Shown one piece after another: positions 1-9,233 of a DNA stretch of 64,000 bases. Every line of letters begins with the position of its first letter. Positions within the stretch are counted from its first letter, which is position 1. Position numbers and translations under genes: made by a program. Origin of the DNA: UBA7662 sp943369355. GTDB taxonomy: Bacteria; Bacteroidota; Bacteroidia; UBA7662. Below the pieces are notes generated by a model. It did no database searches. It was given only the letters and a program-made list of their open reading frames with translations, and was not told the DNA's origin. Where the stretch lies: NCBI GenBank assembly GCA_943369355.1, contig CALRMX020000008.1:1-64000 (forward strand), in the 5' to 3' direction.

Positions 1-174
1 AGTCAACGGTTTGTGTGGTACGATATGCAAGGCCGAAAGGTGCGAGAAGAGCAGTTGCCTGTGGCCCAACGGCAAGAAATACCTACCGATAGGCTAGCCC
101 CCGGCATCTACCTGCTGCAAGCATTCACGCCCGATGGCCGCAATTTCGCTCCGCAGCGGGTGGTGGTGCGGTAG
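1..174 (+). CDS. C-terminal end of a T9SS-sorted secreted protein (5' truncated by window)
   Basis: An open frame enters from the left edge and ends at a TAG at 172-174, leaving 57 residues. They form the last strands of a type A T9SS sorting domain: the segment WYDMQGRKV is the usual 'D.qGr.v' strand, LAPGIYLLQAF is the 'l..G.Yll' strand, and the end QRVVVR is the short basic strand found at the C terminus of such cargo. The function of the rest of the protein lies outside the window. It converges on the Sua5 gene, with 26 bases between them. Confidence 0.8.
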   Translation, partial: SQRFVWYDMQGRKVREEQLPVAQRQEIPTDRLAPGIYLLQAFTPDGRNFAPQRVVVR

Positions 175-200
175 GGAATAGATAGAGGTTGGTGAGGGTT

Positions 201-1169
201 TTATTCCCAGTCGGTGCTGGCTGCGGCGCGTCGTAGTCGGTCGTTGATAGCCAACCCGAGACCGTGCTGAGGGGCTTCTTCGGCGAGTATCAGGTCGATA
301 TCCAGTTCTCCCAGTTCCCGTAATGCTGCAAAAAGTCGTGCAGCGGCTGTTTCGGTTCGCCCATCGGCCGCGAGTATGCGCTGATGGTGCATGGGGATGC
401 CATCGGCGGCCGTTTGCCAGCGCAATAGGCCTGTGCGGTTGGGGTTGGTAGCGGGAAGAGCTGCACCCTGAGCCAATAAGCGAAGCGGTTTGCCCGGATT
501 GTAGTGTTTGATGAGCATACCGGGTGCCTGCGGGTTGGAGCTTGAGGTTTGGATTTGGTTTATCGGTTGTCCGGCCGCGGCTTCCAAGGCTTCGAGCGAT
601 AGTCCTCCCAAACGTAGCACACGCAGTTGCTGTCCGCTGCAATCGAGTATGGTGCTTTCGAGGCCTACACGGCAAGGTCCTCCGTCGAGTATGCAGCAAA
701 CAGCGTCGCCGAGCTGCTGCTGCACATGGGCAGCCGTGGTAGGACTGGTGAAGCCAAAAGGATTCGCACTGGGTGCTGCCAAAGGAAAATCGATTTGTTT
801 GAGTAAGGCTAAGGTGAGTGGGTGGTCGGGTATGCGTATACCTACCGTGGGGTGCCCAGCAGTGACCAGATCGGGTATCCGTTCATTTTTGGGGAGGATG
901 TAAGTCACCGGTCCCGGCCCTAACGCAGCATAAATGCGTTTTACCAGCTCTGGAAGCTCAGTTACATAGGGAAGTGCAGCTTCGAGCGAGGCCACATGCA
1001 CAATGAGTGGATCGAAGGCTGGCCGGTTTTTAATACGGAAAATCTCGGCAACCGCAGCAACATCCAGTGCATTGGCTGCTAAGCCGTAAACTGTTTCGGT
1101 AGGAATGGCTACCGTATGGCCTGCACGTAGACAAGCAAGGGCATTTTCGAGCTGGTGAGTAGGCCACAT
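201..1169 (-). CDS. sua5: L-threonylcarbamoyladenylate synthase, Sua5 type
   Basis: Predicted to make threonylcarbamoyl-AMP from threonine, bicarbonate and ATP for the t6A37 modification of ANN-decoding tRNAs in the cytoplasm. The 322 residues hold a full YrdC/TsaC domain in the first ~200 (PTETVYGLAANA, IKNRPAFDPLIVHV, SANPFGFTSPTTAAHV are clear family signatures) and then the extra Sua5 C-terminal domain (about 210-322), with the linker PGMLIKHYNP that marks the long Sua5 form rather than short TsaC. It stands alone, divergent from the M43 protease gene. Start chosen at the ATG immediately before the conserved N terminus. The family is certain; whether it is the only t6A synthase of the genome cannot be seen here. 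Confidence 0.93.
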   Translation of the reverse strand: MWPTHQLENALACLRAGHTVAIPTETVYGLAANALDVAAVAEIFRIKNRPAFDPLIVHVASLEAALPYVTELPELVKRIYAALGPGPVTYILPKNERIPDLVTAGHPTVGIRIPDHPLTLALLKQIDFPLAAPSANPFGFTSPTTAAHVQQQLGDAVCCILDGGPCRVGLESTILDCSGQQLRVLRLGGLSLEALEAAAGQPINQIQTSSSNPQAPGMLIKHYNPGKPLRLLAQGAALPATNPNRTGLLRWQTAADGIPMHHQRILAADGRTETAAARLFAALRELGELDIDLILAEEAPQHGLGLAINDRLRRAAASTDWE

Positions 1170-1207
1170 CCGACAAATTTACGGTGCTAAACGACCAAAT
1201 TTCTATG

Positions 1208-1239
1208 TTGAAACCCTGATTTACGTAACTTTAAGTTTG
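1208..1239 (+). promoter_or_regulatory. Bacteroidota-type promoter for the M43 protease gene
   Basis: TTG (1208-1210), 21 bases, then TAAGTTTG (1232-1239), an exact match to the Bacteroidota -7 consensus TAnnTTTG. The ATG at 1267 follows 27 bases after the -7 box, which leaves a leader of about 20 bases and supports that start over the earlier TTG at 1237. Confidence 0.65.
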
Positions 1240-1266
1240 CTTTCGTTCGAAAGCTTAACTATTCGT

Positions 1267-3885
1267 ATGCAAAAACTAATATTCACTGTGCTGTTTTTTC
1301 TGGCCGCACAGGGCGCATTTGCGCAAAATGGGGTAATTCGATGTGGAACCGTGGAGTACGAGGCCTGGCTGAGAGAGCAGGGGCTTAAGTCGGAAACCGA
1401 TGCCCAATTCGAAGCTTGGCTCAGCCAGAAAATTGCTGAGGCAAGGCTAAATCAACGTACCGAAAACGAAGTGTATACCATTCCCGTGGTGTTTCATGTG
1501 CTCTTTCGTTCGGGCAACGCTTCCGAAAACATCAGTGCAGCACAAATACAATCCCAATTGGATGTGCTCAACGAAGACTTCGGGCGTTACAATCCCGATA
1601 CCAACAACACCCCGCTCGCTTTTCGTCCAGTGGCAGCCAATACGGGTATACAGTTTTGTATGGCGCAACGCACCCCGTCGGGTCTGCCGTCGACAGGGAT
1701 TAACCGCATTGAATATCCAGCGGGCACCACTTTTAGCCAAAGTTTCATCAACAATACGGTTAAACCTGCCACCATTTGGAACCCTAGCGATTACTTGAAT
1801 ATTTGGATAGCACCACTGAGCGGTGGCTTATTGGGCTATGCCCAGTTCCCAACGGGTTCGGGTTTGCCTGGGCTCAGCGGCGGAACCAATGCCAATACAG
1901 ATGGGGTCGTGATTTTGCATACTTCCGTAGGGCGGCCACCTCAGAACCCCTTTTCGGGCATATATACGGGCGGTAGAACCGCCACACACGAAGTGGGCCA
2001 CTATTTAGGCTTACGCCACATTTGGGGCGATGGAGGTTGTGGGGTCGACGACTTCTGCAACGACACGCCTGAAAGCGATGCCGCGAATTTTAATTGCCCA
2101 ACCACACACGTATCGTGTGGTACGTTGGATATGGTGCAGAACTACATGGATTATACGCAGGATAACTGCATGAACATTTATACTGCTGACCAAACCACAC
2201 GAATGCGTACGGTGATGCAGAACAGTCCACGCAGGGTGAGTTTACGCACTTCTTTAGGTTGTATTCCACCTACCTTACGCCCTTCAGCTGGGTTTTTCAG
2301 CTCGGCAGATAGCATTTGCACCGGTGGAAGCATGAGCTTTAGTGATACCAGCGCTAATCAGCCTACGGCTTGGCGTTGGCTTTTCCCTGGAGGCACACCC
2401 GATACTGCCGTGGTGCAGTCGCCTACGGGTATCGTGTATGCCAATTCGGGTAATTATAACGTAACGCTCATCGTAACCAATGCAAGTGGCAGCGACACCT
2501 TGGTGCGCACAAATGCCGTTCGCGTGGTAAGTGCCGGGCTTCCTGCACAGCTCAACAATTTGGCGCCTGTTTGTGTGGGCGATACGCTCATCGAATTGCT
2601 TGACGGGCTTCCACGCGGTGGAACCTACAGCGGCTCAGGTGTCGTTGGTGGTCGATTCTTCAACCCACAAATTGCAGGGGCAGGTCAACACTTGATTACC
2701 TATGCACCTGCTGGTTGCAGCAGTAGCGATACCGCCTTCCTCACGGTGAATGCCTTGCCAACCGTGAATTTTTCTTTGCCCGACACGCTTTGTGTGAGTG
2801 CCGCAGCAGTTGCTTTGTCGGCTACACCGGCGGGTGGTAGTTTCAGCGGTTTGGGTGTGAATGGTGGTCAGTTTAATCCTGCCGGCCAGTCGGCTGGTAA
2901 CGTATCGGTGATTTATACCTATACCAGTCCAGCAGGTTGCACCGTCCGCGATACCGAAATGGTGGTGCTTCGTCCTCGCCCAACAGTGAACTTTAGTGGC
3001 GCCGAAAGCCGCTGTATCAACGAGGGCAGCATTCAGTTAACGGCGAGCCCTGCGGGTGGCGTATTTAGCGGCCCTGGTGTGTCGGCTTCGGGAAGTATGA
3101 ACCTGCAGCAGGCAGGAGTTGGGAACCACGCGGTAACCTATACCTTTACCGATGGCAACGGCTGTATCAACAGCGGGACACGTAATGTAGTAGTATCGGC
3201 CCCTCCAACCATCAATTTCGGAACCGTACCCACCTTTTGCGTTGGTGGAAATTCGGTGGTATTGAGTTTTGCAACGCCTAGCGGGGGAAGTTTTAGCGGT
3301 CCGGGCATGCAATTCGGCGTATTTAATCCGAGTTTGGCGGGAGCTGGCACACATAAGTTGTATTATACCGCAGGACTAACCGGCTGCACCACGCTCGATA
3401 GTGTACTGGTTACCGTTTTACCACGCCCTGAAGCACGAATTGAGCGCATAGCCGACAGTCTGCGCTCAGCTACCGTTGCCACAGCCTATCAGTGGTACAA
3501 AGACGGTATTGCCATAGCTGGTGCGACCAGCCGAGTGTATCAACCGCTCGAAAACGGCTTGTATGGACTCACCATCGATAGCAGCGGATGTAATTCTGTC
3601 TTGTCGCCTGTCGAAAATTTCTTCTTCACTTCGGTTGATTTGGTACGTAACCAACAAATTGTGGTGTTCCCTAACCCGAGCGATAATGGCATATTCCGCT
3701 TGTCGCGCGGGGGCGATGCACCGCTAAACCTTGTGCTTTTGGATGCACAAGGCCGTAAACTCAAACAATTGGAATGGAACGGCACGCAATACGAGCTCGA
3801 TTTACAGGAAGTGGCAGCTGGCATTTACCTTATTCGTTTGCACGACGGTGAAAATGTGGGGCAAGTACGTTTGATAAAAAAATAA
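1267..3885 (+). CDS. Secreted M43 (pappalysin-like) zinc metalloprotease with PKD, Ig-like repeats and T9SS domain
   Basis: A secreted or surface endopeptidase of 872 residues. The signal peptide starts at the ATG at 1267 (MQKLIFTVLFFLAAQGAFAQ); an upstream in-frame TTG at 1237 is not needed. The zinc motif HEVGHYLGLRH lies at residues 241-251 and is followed by WGDGGCGVDDFCNDTP and the Met-turn region NYMDY, the M43B hallmark. After the catalytic domain comes a PKD domain (about 338-430), four Ig-like repeats (about 440-720), and a T9SS type A sorting domain at the end (VFPNPSDNG to VRLIKK). The large exposed C-terminal part suggests anchoring or substrate binding. Substrate unknown. A strong terminator follows. 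Confidence 0.92.
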   Translation: MQKLIFTVLFFLAAQGAFAQNGVIRCGTVEYEAWLREQGLKSETDAQFEAWLSQKIAEARLNQRTENEVYTIPVVFHVLFRSGNASENISAAQIQSQLDVLNEDFGRYNPDTNNTPLAFRPVAANTGIQFCMAQRTPSGLPSTGINRIEYPAGTTFSQSFINNTVKPATIWNPSDYLNIWIAPLSGGLLGYAQFPTGSGLPGLSGGTNANTDGVVILHTSVGRPPQNPFSGIYTGGRTATHEVGHYLGLRHIWGDGGCGVDDFCNDTPESDAANFNCPTTHVSCGTLDMVQNYMDYTQDNCMNIYTADQTTRMRTVMQNSPRRVSLRTSLGCIPPTLRPSAGFFSSADSICTGGSMSFSDTSANQPTAWRWLFPGGTPDTAVVQSPTGIVYANSGNYNVTLIVTNASGSDTLVRTNAVRVVSAGLPAQLNNLAPVCVGDTLIELLDGLPRGGTYSGSGVVGGRFFNPQIAGAGQHLITYAPAGCSSSDTAFLTVNALPTVNFSLPDTLCVSAAAVALSATPAGGSFSGLGVNGGQFNPAGQSAGNVSVIYTYTSPAGCTVRDTEMVVLRPRPTVNFSGAESRCINEGSIQLTASPAGGVFSGPGVSASGSMNLQQAGVGNHAVTYTFTDGNGCINSGTRNVVVSAPPTINFGTVPTFCVGGNSVVLSFATPSGGSFSGPGMQFGVFNPSLAGAGTHKLYYTAGLTGCTTLDSVLVTVLPRPEARIERIADSLRSATVATAYQWYKDGIAIAGATSRVYQPLENGLYGLTIDSSGCNSVLSPVENFFFTSVDLVRNQQIVVFPNPSDNGIFRLSRGGDAPLNLVLLDAQGRKLKQLEWNGTQYELDLQEVAAGIYLIRLHDGENVGQVRLIKK
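2590..3420 (+). repeat. Four tandem Ig-like protein repeats inside the M43 protease
   Basis: Four units of roughly 75 residues share the pattern PxGGxFSGxGVxxGxFNPxxAGxGxHxxTY (PRGGTYSGSG, PAGGSFSGLG, PAGGVFSGPG, PSGGSFSGPG). The repeats are conserved in protein more than in DNA. They look like surface spacer or adhesion modules between the PKD domain and the sorting domain. Confidence 0.75.
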
Positions 3886-3910
3886 GTTTCCCATAGTTTG
3901 AAACTATAAA

Positions 3911-3941
3911 AGCCCCTGTTTTTCCAAACAGGGGCTTTTTT
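3911..3941 (+). terminator. Rho-independent terminator after the M43 gene
   Basis: Perfect 11-bp stem AGCCCCTGTTT (3911-3921) with AAACAGGGGCT (3926-3936), a 4-base loop, followed by a T run. It sits 26 bases after the TAA of the protease gene. Confidence 0.9.
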
Positions 3942-4048
3942 GTGACTAGCATGTTGCGGCACGAGTGCTTCCACGTACCCTTTAGCGTACGGTTTTAGAG
4001 GACTTTCCGACGGTAATTGATCTCCTACTTATGGCGAAGCAAGGGCAC

Positions 4049-4071
4049 AAAAAAAGCGCCGAAGCGCTTTT
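4049..4071 (-). terminator. Rho-independent terminator after the S8 protease gene
   Basis: Read on the minus strand, an 8-bp stem AAAAGCGC/GCGCTTTT closes a TTCG tetraloop and runs into seven T. It lies 20 bases beyond the stop codon of the leftward S8 protease gene. Confidence 0.9.
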
Positions 4072-4090
4072 CCTGAAGGTGTTGTTGTGC

Positions 4091-7000
4091 TTAGTTGTTG
4101 GTTTTAACCAGGCGTAAAGGGTAGAAGTTGTTGCCTTGGCGCAGCTGAAGTTGATAAACCCCTACCGCTACCTTTTCCAAGTCGATGCGATGACTCAATT
4201 GGTCGGCCTGTGGATACAGCGTTTCCGACATCAATAAACGACCCTGAATATCGAAAAGCTGGAGGACGATAGGCTCAACGTTTTGCATGCCGCTCAGCGC
4301 TAATTGAGCACTGCTGCTCGCCGGGTTCGGGAATAAACGTAGTTGAAGGTCGCCCAGGCTATTCACAGAGGTGGCAAAGGCCGTAACCTGCCGACTCAGG
4401 GTATCGCTGCTACAGCCGTTGGTGGCGATGAGGCGCACGGTATACACGTCGGAGATGGCGTAGTTGTGTGACGGGTTGCCCTGGGTAGAGGTGTTGCCAT
4501 CGCCAAAATCCCAAAGAAGGCTAGTAGCATGCTGACTTAAACTGGTAAAGTTCACCTGGCTTCCTGTGGCGGTAAACTGATAATCACTCACGGGCTCGAG
4601 CTCGATATTGGCAACTTGACTAATTTGTTGAGTTCCTCCTGGGCCGGTTACAGTAAGTACAACCATACGTTGACCAGCACTGTTGTAGCTTACCGCATGT
4701 GGACCTACACCTGTTGCAGTGGCAGGTGAGGCGCCATTGCCGAAGTTCCAGCTTTGGCTGCTGATATTGCCTGAGCTATTGCTTACGAATTGCAGGCTAT
4801 TGCCCACACAACGGCTGCCGTTTACGCTAAATGCTGCAACAATGCCTGTGCTGCTACTTACACGGAAGTTGGTTAGATACAAATTGTTGCCGTAACCGTT
4901 GATGCCAACAAACTTAATCCGAATCCGACTGCCAACGTAAGGCGTCAAATCTAAACTATCGGTACGCCACTGGCTTGCTAGGCTTGGTGTAAATGCATTC
5001 GATTGAATTCCCGCCGTAGCCAATTGAGCACCTTCTTTGAAATAGGCCGAATTTTGGAAAGTAGTGCCACAATCGTTCGAGATTTCTATTCTCAATCCAT
5101 CGAATTGTGTGGCGGTGTATTGGGCGTACGACACGTCGAAGGTGAGCAAAGGCGAAGAGATTCCGGCAGTAAGGTCAATTACCGGGCTAATGAGCTCGTC
5201 GATTTGTCCGGCGGCATTGTAGCTGTAAAAGTTCATCCAGCTCATGCCGGTGGTAGTACCTCCAGGACCTGCGCCTGTGCGGAACTGCCAGGTAGTAGCA
5301 TTATCGGGATTGCCGAGCGTCCAATTTTGTGGTAAGGCACTACCAGAAAAAGATTGTACCACGGGGGCTAACAGGCCGTTACTTACCGCGATAAAATTAG
5401 GTCTCACCAGCGTATCGGAACCAAAAGCATTGTTTACAATGAGCTGAATGGTGTAGTTGCCTATGGCCGAGAACTGAAGCTGAGGAATACGGCTGGTATC
5501 GCTGGTGTTGTTTACATAGCTGAAAGTTGCCGGGCTGATGCTCCATCGCCAACTGGCTGCCTGATTTTGACTTAAATCGAGCAAGGTAACGACTTGGTTC
5601 ACACAGGCCGAATTGGTACTCGCCTGAAAGCCAGCAGCTGGTGCCGATTGGCAACCAATTACGGTGTTTACAGGCTTGGCCACCGCTATATTTCTGCGCC
5701 CACGTAGGTTATTGCTGCCTATTGGAGCCACAGCGAAATAGTCGGTATCGCTCAAGCTGGTGCCGAGTACGGTGTAAGAGCTCGTGGTTGTAGTCGCAAT
5801 AGAGTCCATGTAACGTTGACCGAGGCGATAAACGATATAGCCTGTTGCTCCACTTACTGGGTTCCAACTTAAACCAAGCTCGGTAGGGCAGATATAACTG
5901 TAGATGAGGTTGCTAACAAGCTGAACAATACTGAAAGGTTGTTCAAGGGTTCCTGTAATGGTGCCGTTGGTTACCCGAACCAAGGCTTGACCAGTAGTGA
6001 TGCCCGTAGGCACTGTCCACGATACATGGCGTGTGTTGTTGGCCAGTCCTGTGGCGATATTGGTCCAGCTGCTGCCGTTGTTAGTACTGTATTGCACTGT
6101 AAACGTACCGCCAACGCCCACTGCATCCCAGCGGATGAGTTCAGTTTCACCGGGCACAAAACCTTCACCTCCCATAGGATAGGTTACCGTGATGGTTTCG
6201 GTATACCATTCGTACACTACCCAATACCGTTGAGGACCCACCGGTACGGCGGTTCCAGCTACGCGCACCGTGTAACTTCCAGCTGCGGGATTAGTTAAGG
6301 TGACTTGTTCAGCGTTGTTTAAGGTATCCACACTCCGAATGGCATTGGTATTCAAGGCGGTGGCGTTGGGAGCCGGATTGAGTACCCAGGGTAGCCAAGT
6401 TGTACCGCCCGGAGCGATTAAACGCAGGTCGAGATTGTTCACCAATGCCCGGGTTGCATTGGCAGCACCGGCTTTATCGGCCCAATACACCATCACGCGG
6501 AATTCTTTCACATTGGCGGGCAACTCAATGCTGTGGGATGCGCTATCGCCTTGTGCTAAAACGCCTGTAACGTATCTGTTTTGCTCCAGTGTTTGCACAG
6601 CACGCAAGGCATTCACCCGTCCCCAGCCGAAGCGGAAGTCAGGGCCCGGATTGCCCAAATCTTCAGCAGTGTTCAGCATCACGGCCTTAATCAAGGCAGA
6701 AGGTGGAACGCTGTCGTTGTTGAGTGCTTTGTAGGCATGACTCAGCTGGGCATAAATGCCTGCAATACCCGGAGAAGCCGCCGAAGTACCTCCACCGACC
6801 AAATAGGTGTTGTTGGGTCCGGTCGACATTTGGTTGTAACCATTGGCGGCGATATCGGGTTTGATGCGGCCGTCGCGCGCAGGGCCACGACTACTCGAGT
6901 TTTCGAGTTGATCGGTATTGCGCAAATTGGCAACCGCCATCACGTTTTTGGCAGCTTTGTAGCCTCCTGTAATGTTGCCCCAACCCGCGCCAGCGCCATA

Positions 7001-8104
7001 GCCGTGGTCGGAAGTTCCTGCATTGCCTGCCGAGAAAACGTGCATGAGCACAGGTGTATTTCGGATTTGGTCGTCGATAGTTGCTGCATCGGCAGTATAA
7101 ACACCACCATTACCTTGACTGTAGGAGGTTGAAGTAATGGTAGTGCCTAAGTTGGTAAAGTTGGCGGGTGCCGATACCACATGGGGATAGCTAGAAATAC
7201 TGTACATGTGGAGGTAGGTGCCTGGCGCCATACCCGAACGGGTGGGGTTGAGGTTGGCGGCTCCTAAAGCGATACCTGCCACCATGTCGCCATGGGTATT
7301 TGAGGCTGAGAAATTGGTGGTGTATTGGGTGAGGCGACCTTTGAAGTCGATATGCGGACCAATCGCTCCGTCGTCGGCGATGCCCATCACGATGCCCTGA
7401 CCGTTGTAACGGCGACCCCCTGAGGCCAGGTTGTCGATGGCAAAGCTGCGGTGCAACGACCGACCTTCGCGGTCTTCGGGCTCACCAAGAGGGGCCGCTG
7501 GCTCGATGAATTGAATGGCGGGATGTGCGGCCAGCTGTTGTAAGGCTGCTGTCTCAATCCAGGCGGTAACGAGGTGATCGCTATACCGGTTTTTTTCGGG
7601 TTGGAAGTCGAATTTGCTCCACAATTCCTGATTCAGCCGCTGGAGGGCAACACCCGGAAAGGGCAAAATACTCACCAAAACCTTCGTGCCACGACGTTCT
7701 AAGGGGCGAAACGGATCGTCGTTTACCAACGGGGCATCGAGCTTGGCTACTGCCGGAATGGCCGACAAATACACGATGCCTTTGTTGTTTAACGCTTCAA
7801 CCGACCACGTGGCGGGTGTGGATACAAAATACGCTTGTTGCGGAATGTAGCTTTCGAAAATCAAACCACTCTTGCTCAAGGCATCGTATTCCTGCTGCTT
7901 CAAAAGATGGTCGAAACGTACTAAAAAGTACTTCCGTCCTTCAAAGTTGGGTAGCTGTTGCCAAGCGGCGGCCCATTCGCCTGCTTGCATGGCCGGAGTA
8001 GCTACGGTACCACCCTGAAACGACAAGGGGGGCAGGGGTGTGCCAGCCGTTGCTGTGGCGAAACTGCCGCAAAAAAGTAGCAGGTAGAGTAAGATTTGTC
8101 GCAT
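4091..8104 (-). CDS. Very large secreted S8 subtilisin-like serine protease with T9SS sorting domain
   Basis: A 1,337-residue secreted protease. A signal peptide (residues 1-20) and a ~200-residue propeptide-like N-terminal part precede the S8 domain. The catalytic triad can be read as Asp244 (GIADDGA), His271 (THGDMVAGIA) and Ser441 (GGTSAASPG), with the oxyanion Asn361 in SAGNAG. Further on come a fibronectin III-like segment (about 735-790), a PKD-like segment, a MAM/jelly-roll-like region (about 900-1050), further PKD domains, and a C-terminal T9SS type A domain (LRLFPNPASSS to LRLVKTNN). It lies downstream of the ECF sigma/anti-sigma pair on the same strand, 154 bases away, and could be a target of that sigma factor; this is inference only. 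Confidence 0.92.
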   Translation of the reverse strand: MRQILLYLLLFCGSFATATAGTPLPPLSFQGGTVATPAMQAGEWAAAWQQLPNFEGRKYFLVRFDHLLKQQEYDALSKSGLIFESYIPQQAYFVSTPATWSVEALNNKGIVYLSAIPAVAKLDAPLVNDDPFRPLERRGTKVLVSILPFPGVALQRLNQELWSKFDFQPEKNRYSDHLVTAWIETAALQQLAAHPAIQFIEPAAPLGEPEDREGRSLHRSFAIDNLASGGRRYNGQGIVMGIADDGAIGPHIDFKGRLTQYTTNFSASNTHGDMVAGIALGAANLNPTRSGMAPGTYLHMYSISSYPHVVSAPANFTNLGTTITSTSYSQGNGGVYTADAATIDDQIRNTPVLMHVFSAGNAGTSDHGYGAGAGWGNITGGYKAAKNVMAVANLRNTDQLENSSSRGPARDGRIKPDIAANGYNQMSTGPNNTYLVGGGTSAASPGIAGIYAQLSHAYKALNNDSVPPSALIKAVMLNTAEDLGNPGPDFRFGWGRVNALRAVQTLEQNRYVTGVLAQGDSASHSIELPANVKEFRVMVYWADKAGAANATRALVNNLDLRLIAPGGTTWLPWVLNPAPNATALNTNAIRSVDTLNNAEQVTLTNPAAGSYTVRVAGTAVPVGPQRYWVVYEWYTETITVTYPMGGEGFVPGETELIRWDAVGVGGTFTVQYSTNNGSSWTNIATGLANNTRHVSWTVPTGITTGQALVRVTNGTITGTLEQPFSIVQLVSNLIYSYICPTELGLSWNPVSGATGYIVYRLGQRYMDSIATTTTSSYTVLGTSLSDTDYFAVAPIGSNNLRGRRNIAVAKPVNTVIGCQSAPAAGFQASTNSACVNQVVTLLDLSQNQAASWRWSISPATFSYVNNTSDTSRIPQLQFSAIGNYTIQLIVNNAFGSDTLVRPNFIAVSNGLLAPVVQSFSGSALPQNWTLGNPDNATTWQFRTGAGPGGTTTGMSWMNFYSYNAAGQIDELISPVIDLTAGISSPLLTFDVSYAQYTATQFDGLRIEISNDCGTTFQNSAYFKEGAQLATAGIQSNAFTPSLASQWRTDSLDLTPYVGSRIRIKFVGINGYGNNLYLTNFRVSSSTGIVAAFSVNGSRCVGNSLQFVSNSSGNISSQSWNFGNGASPATATGVGPHAVSYNSAGQRMVVLTVTGPGGTQQISQVANIELEPVSDYQFTATGSQVNFTSLSQHATSLLWDFGDGNTSTQGNPSHNYAISDVYTVRLIATNGCSSDTLSRQVTAFATSVNSLGDLQLRLFPNPASSSAQLALSGMQNVEPIVLQLFDIQGRLLMSETLYPQADQLSHRIDLEKVAVGVYQLQLRQGNNFYPLRLVKTNN

Positions 8105-8258
8105 ATGTGTTTGAGGAATAACTATCGAAAATAGTGAAAACGGGTGAATAAATCGTTCATAGTTCCAAGGCCCTCACGATAAAGACTTTAGGACTGTTTA
8201 TCTAACTATTCTCAGGGTATTTGGTTTTTGGAAGTGCATCGCGAGGCAAGGTTAAATG

Positions 8259-8510
8259 CTAGGGGTTCCTAGCGATTTTTTTCTTCACCATGGCTTTGGT
8301 CTCTGCCGGGAGTTTGAAAACGGGTTTTTCGCTTTGCTGAAGCCACTTTTCAATGAGCGCACTTTGGTCCTCATAGTTTTTGCAAACGGCGCAAAGCCGT
8401 TGGTGCCAGCGCAAACGTAAGCTATCCCAAAGCGAAATGCCGCTGGCTAGTTTGCGTTCAACGAGCACGGTGGCTTGTTGACAATTCATCTGAAAAAAAC
8501 GACTATTCAT
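8259..8510 (-). CDS. Small zinc-finger anti-sigma factor-like protein
   Basis: 83 residues, overlapping the end of the ECF sigma gene by 8 bases, the usual arrangement of a sigma/anti-sigma pair. An early Cys (MNCQQATVL) and a later HQRLCAVC motif give the His-x3-Cys-x2-Cys pattern of ZAS/zf-HC2 anti-sigma domains. There is no membrane segment and no effector domain after the finger, so this would be a cytoplasmic, perhaps redox-responsive, version. Function is inferred from position and motif; the protein is too short for certainty. Confidence 0.7.
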   Translation of the reverse strand: MNSRFFQMNCQQATVLVERKLASGISLWDSLRLRWHQRLCAVCKNYEDQSALIEKWLQQSEKPVFKLPAETKAMVKKKIARNP

Positions 8511-9081
8511 GACTTTCGCTCCTAAACCAGGCCGCCTGTAAACATTGCTGCATACTCAATTTAGCCCGGTGATTGATTTGCCAGAAGTTAGTCGTGCTGA
8601 TATTCAACTCCTGACAAAGTTGCCCGGTTTCTTTTTCGTTGAGGTATTTCCCTTCGAGCACCATCTTCCAAACGCCCGGTAATTTGTCGAGGCATAACGC
8701 AAGCACTTTTAAAAAAGCCGGATTATCCAACAAATTACGCTCCGCTTCTACGACAGGCTGAGGTGTGCTATGCGCCTGCCAATACCCCTCTGCCGAAAAA
8801 ATGGTTGTCGAAAAGTGATCGTCGTCGGTCGTATAGCCACCCGATTCTTTGTACTTGCGGCGGTAGTAGTCGGTAATTTTATGCCTTAGTATCCCGATGA
8901 GCCACGAGCGCACCTTGCTTTTCCCTTGAAAGTTACTGCTGCTGCGGATAACCGCCTCAAAGGTATCTTGAACCAAATCGGCAGCAATTTGCGGGTCGCT
9001 GGTTTTGAGGAGGGCATACTGATACAGCGCATCGCCGTGTTGGTCAAGCCAGGCTTCTATTTGAGTCGGTTTGCTTCGCAT
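8503..9081 (-). CDS. ECF-family RNA polymerase sigma factor
   Basis: 192 residues with sigma region 2 (about 15-80: ADLVQDTFEAVIRSSSNFQGKSKVRSWLIGILRHKITDYYRR) shown by the DxVQDTF and SWLIGILRHKI landmarks, and region 4 (about 125-185: LPGVWKMVLEGKYLNEKETGQLC followed by an HTH that ends in RAKLSMQQCL). It directs core RNA polymerase to a specific set of promoters. The next gene is translationally coupled and encodes the probable anti-sigma factor. Its regulon is unknown; the S8 protease gene just downstream is a candidate. Confidence 0.9.
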   Translation of the reverse strand: MRSKPTQIEAWLDQHGDALYQYALLKTSDPQIAADLVQDTFEAVIRSSSNFQGKSKVRSWLIGILRHKITDYYRRKYKESGGYTTDDDHFSTTIFSAEGYWQAHSTPQPVVEAERNLLDNPAFLKVLALCLDKLPGVWKMVLEGKYLNEKETGQLCQELNISTTNFWQINHRAKLSMQQCLQAAWFRSESHE

Positions 9082-9233
9082 TCGGCCCTAAAGAAGCGGC
9101 AGAAAAGGCAAACAGCAAAATCTGTCAAAAAAAATTCTACTCGCGCTGTCAGTAGTGGTCGGTATTCGCGACTCATAGGCTGCGAATGCATCGCAAACCC
9201 ATCCAATACGTAAAACCCACCTCACGCACATTT

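Noticed and set aside
508..903. 131-residue frame on the plus strand opposite Sua5
   Set aside because: It is antisense to a clearly conserved gene and has low-complexity composition with no family signature.
1174..1181. CAAATTTA, a minus-strand TAnnTTTG -7 box before Sua5
   Set aside because: Only 4 bases from the ATG and without a TTG at the right distance, so not called as a promoter.
2590..3420. Regular repeats that might suggest a CRISPR-like or tandem DNA array
   Set aside because: The periodicity is at protein level (Ig-like Gly/Ser repeats) with diverged DNA, and no spacers of fixed length.
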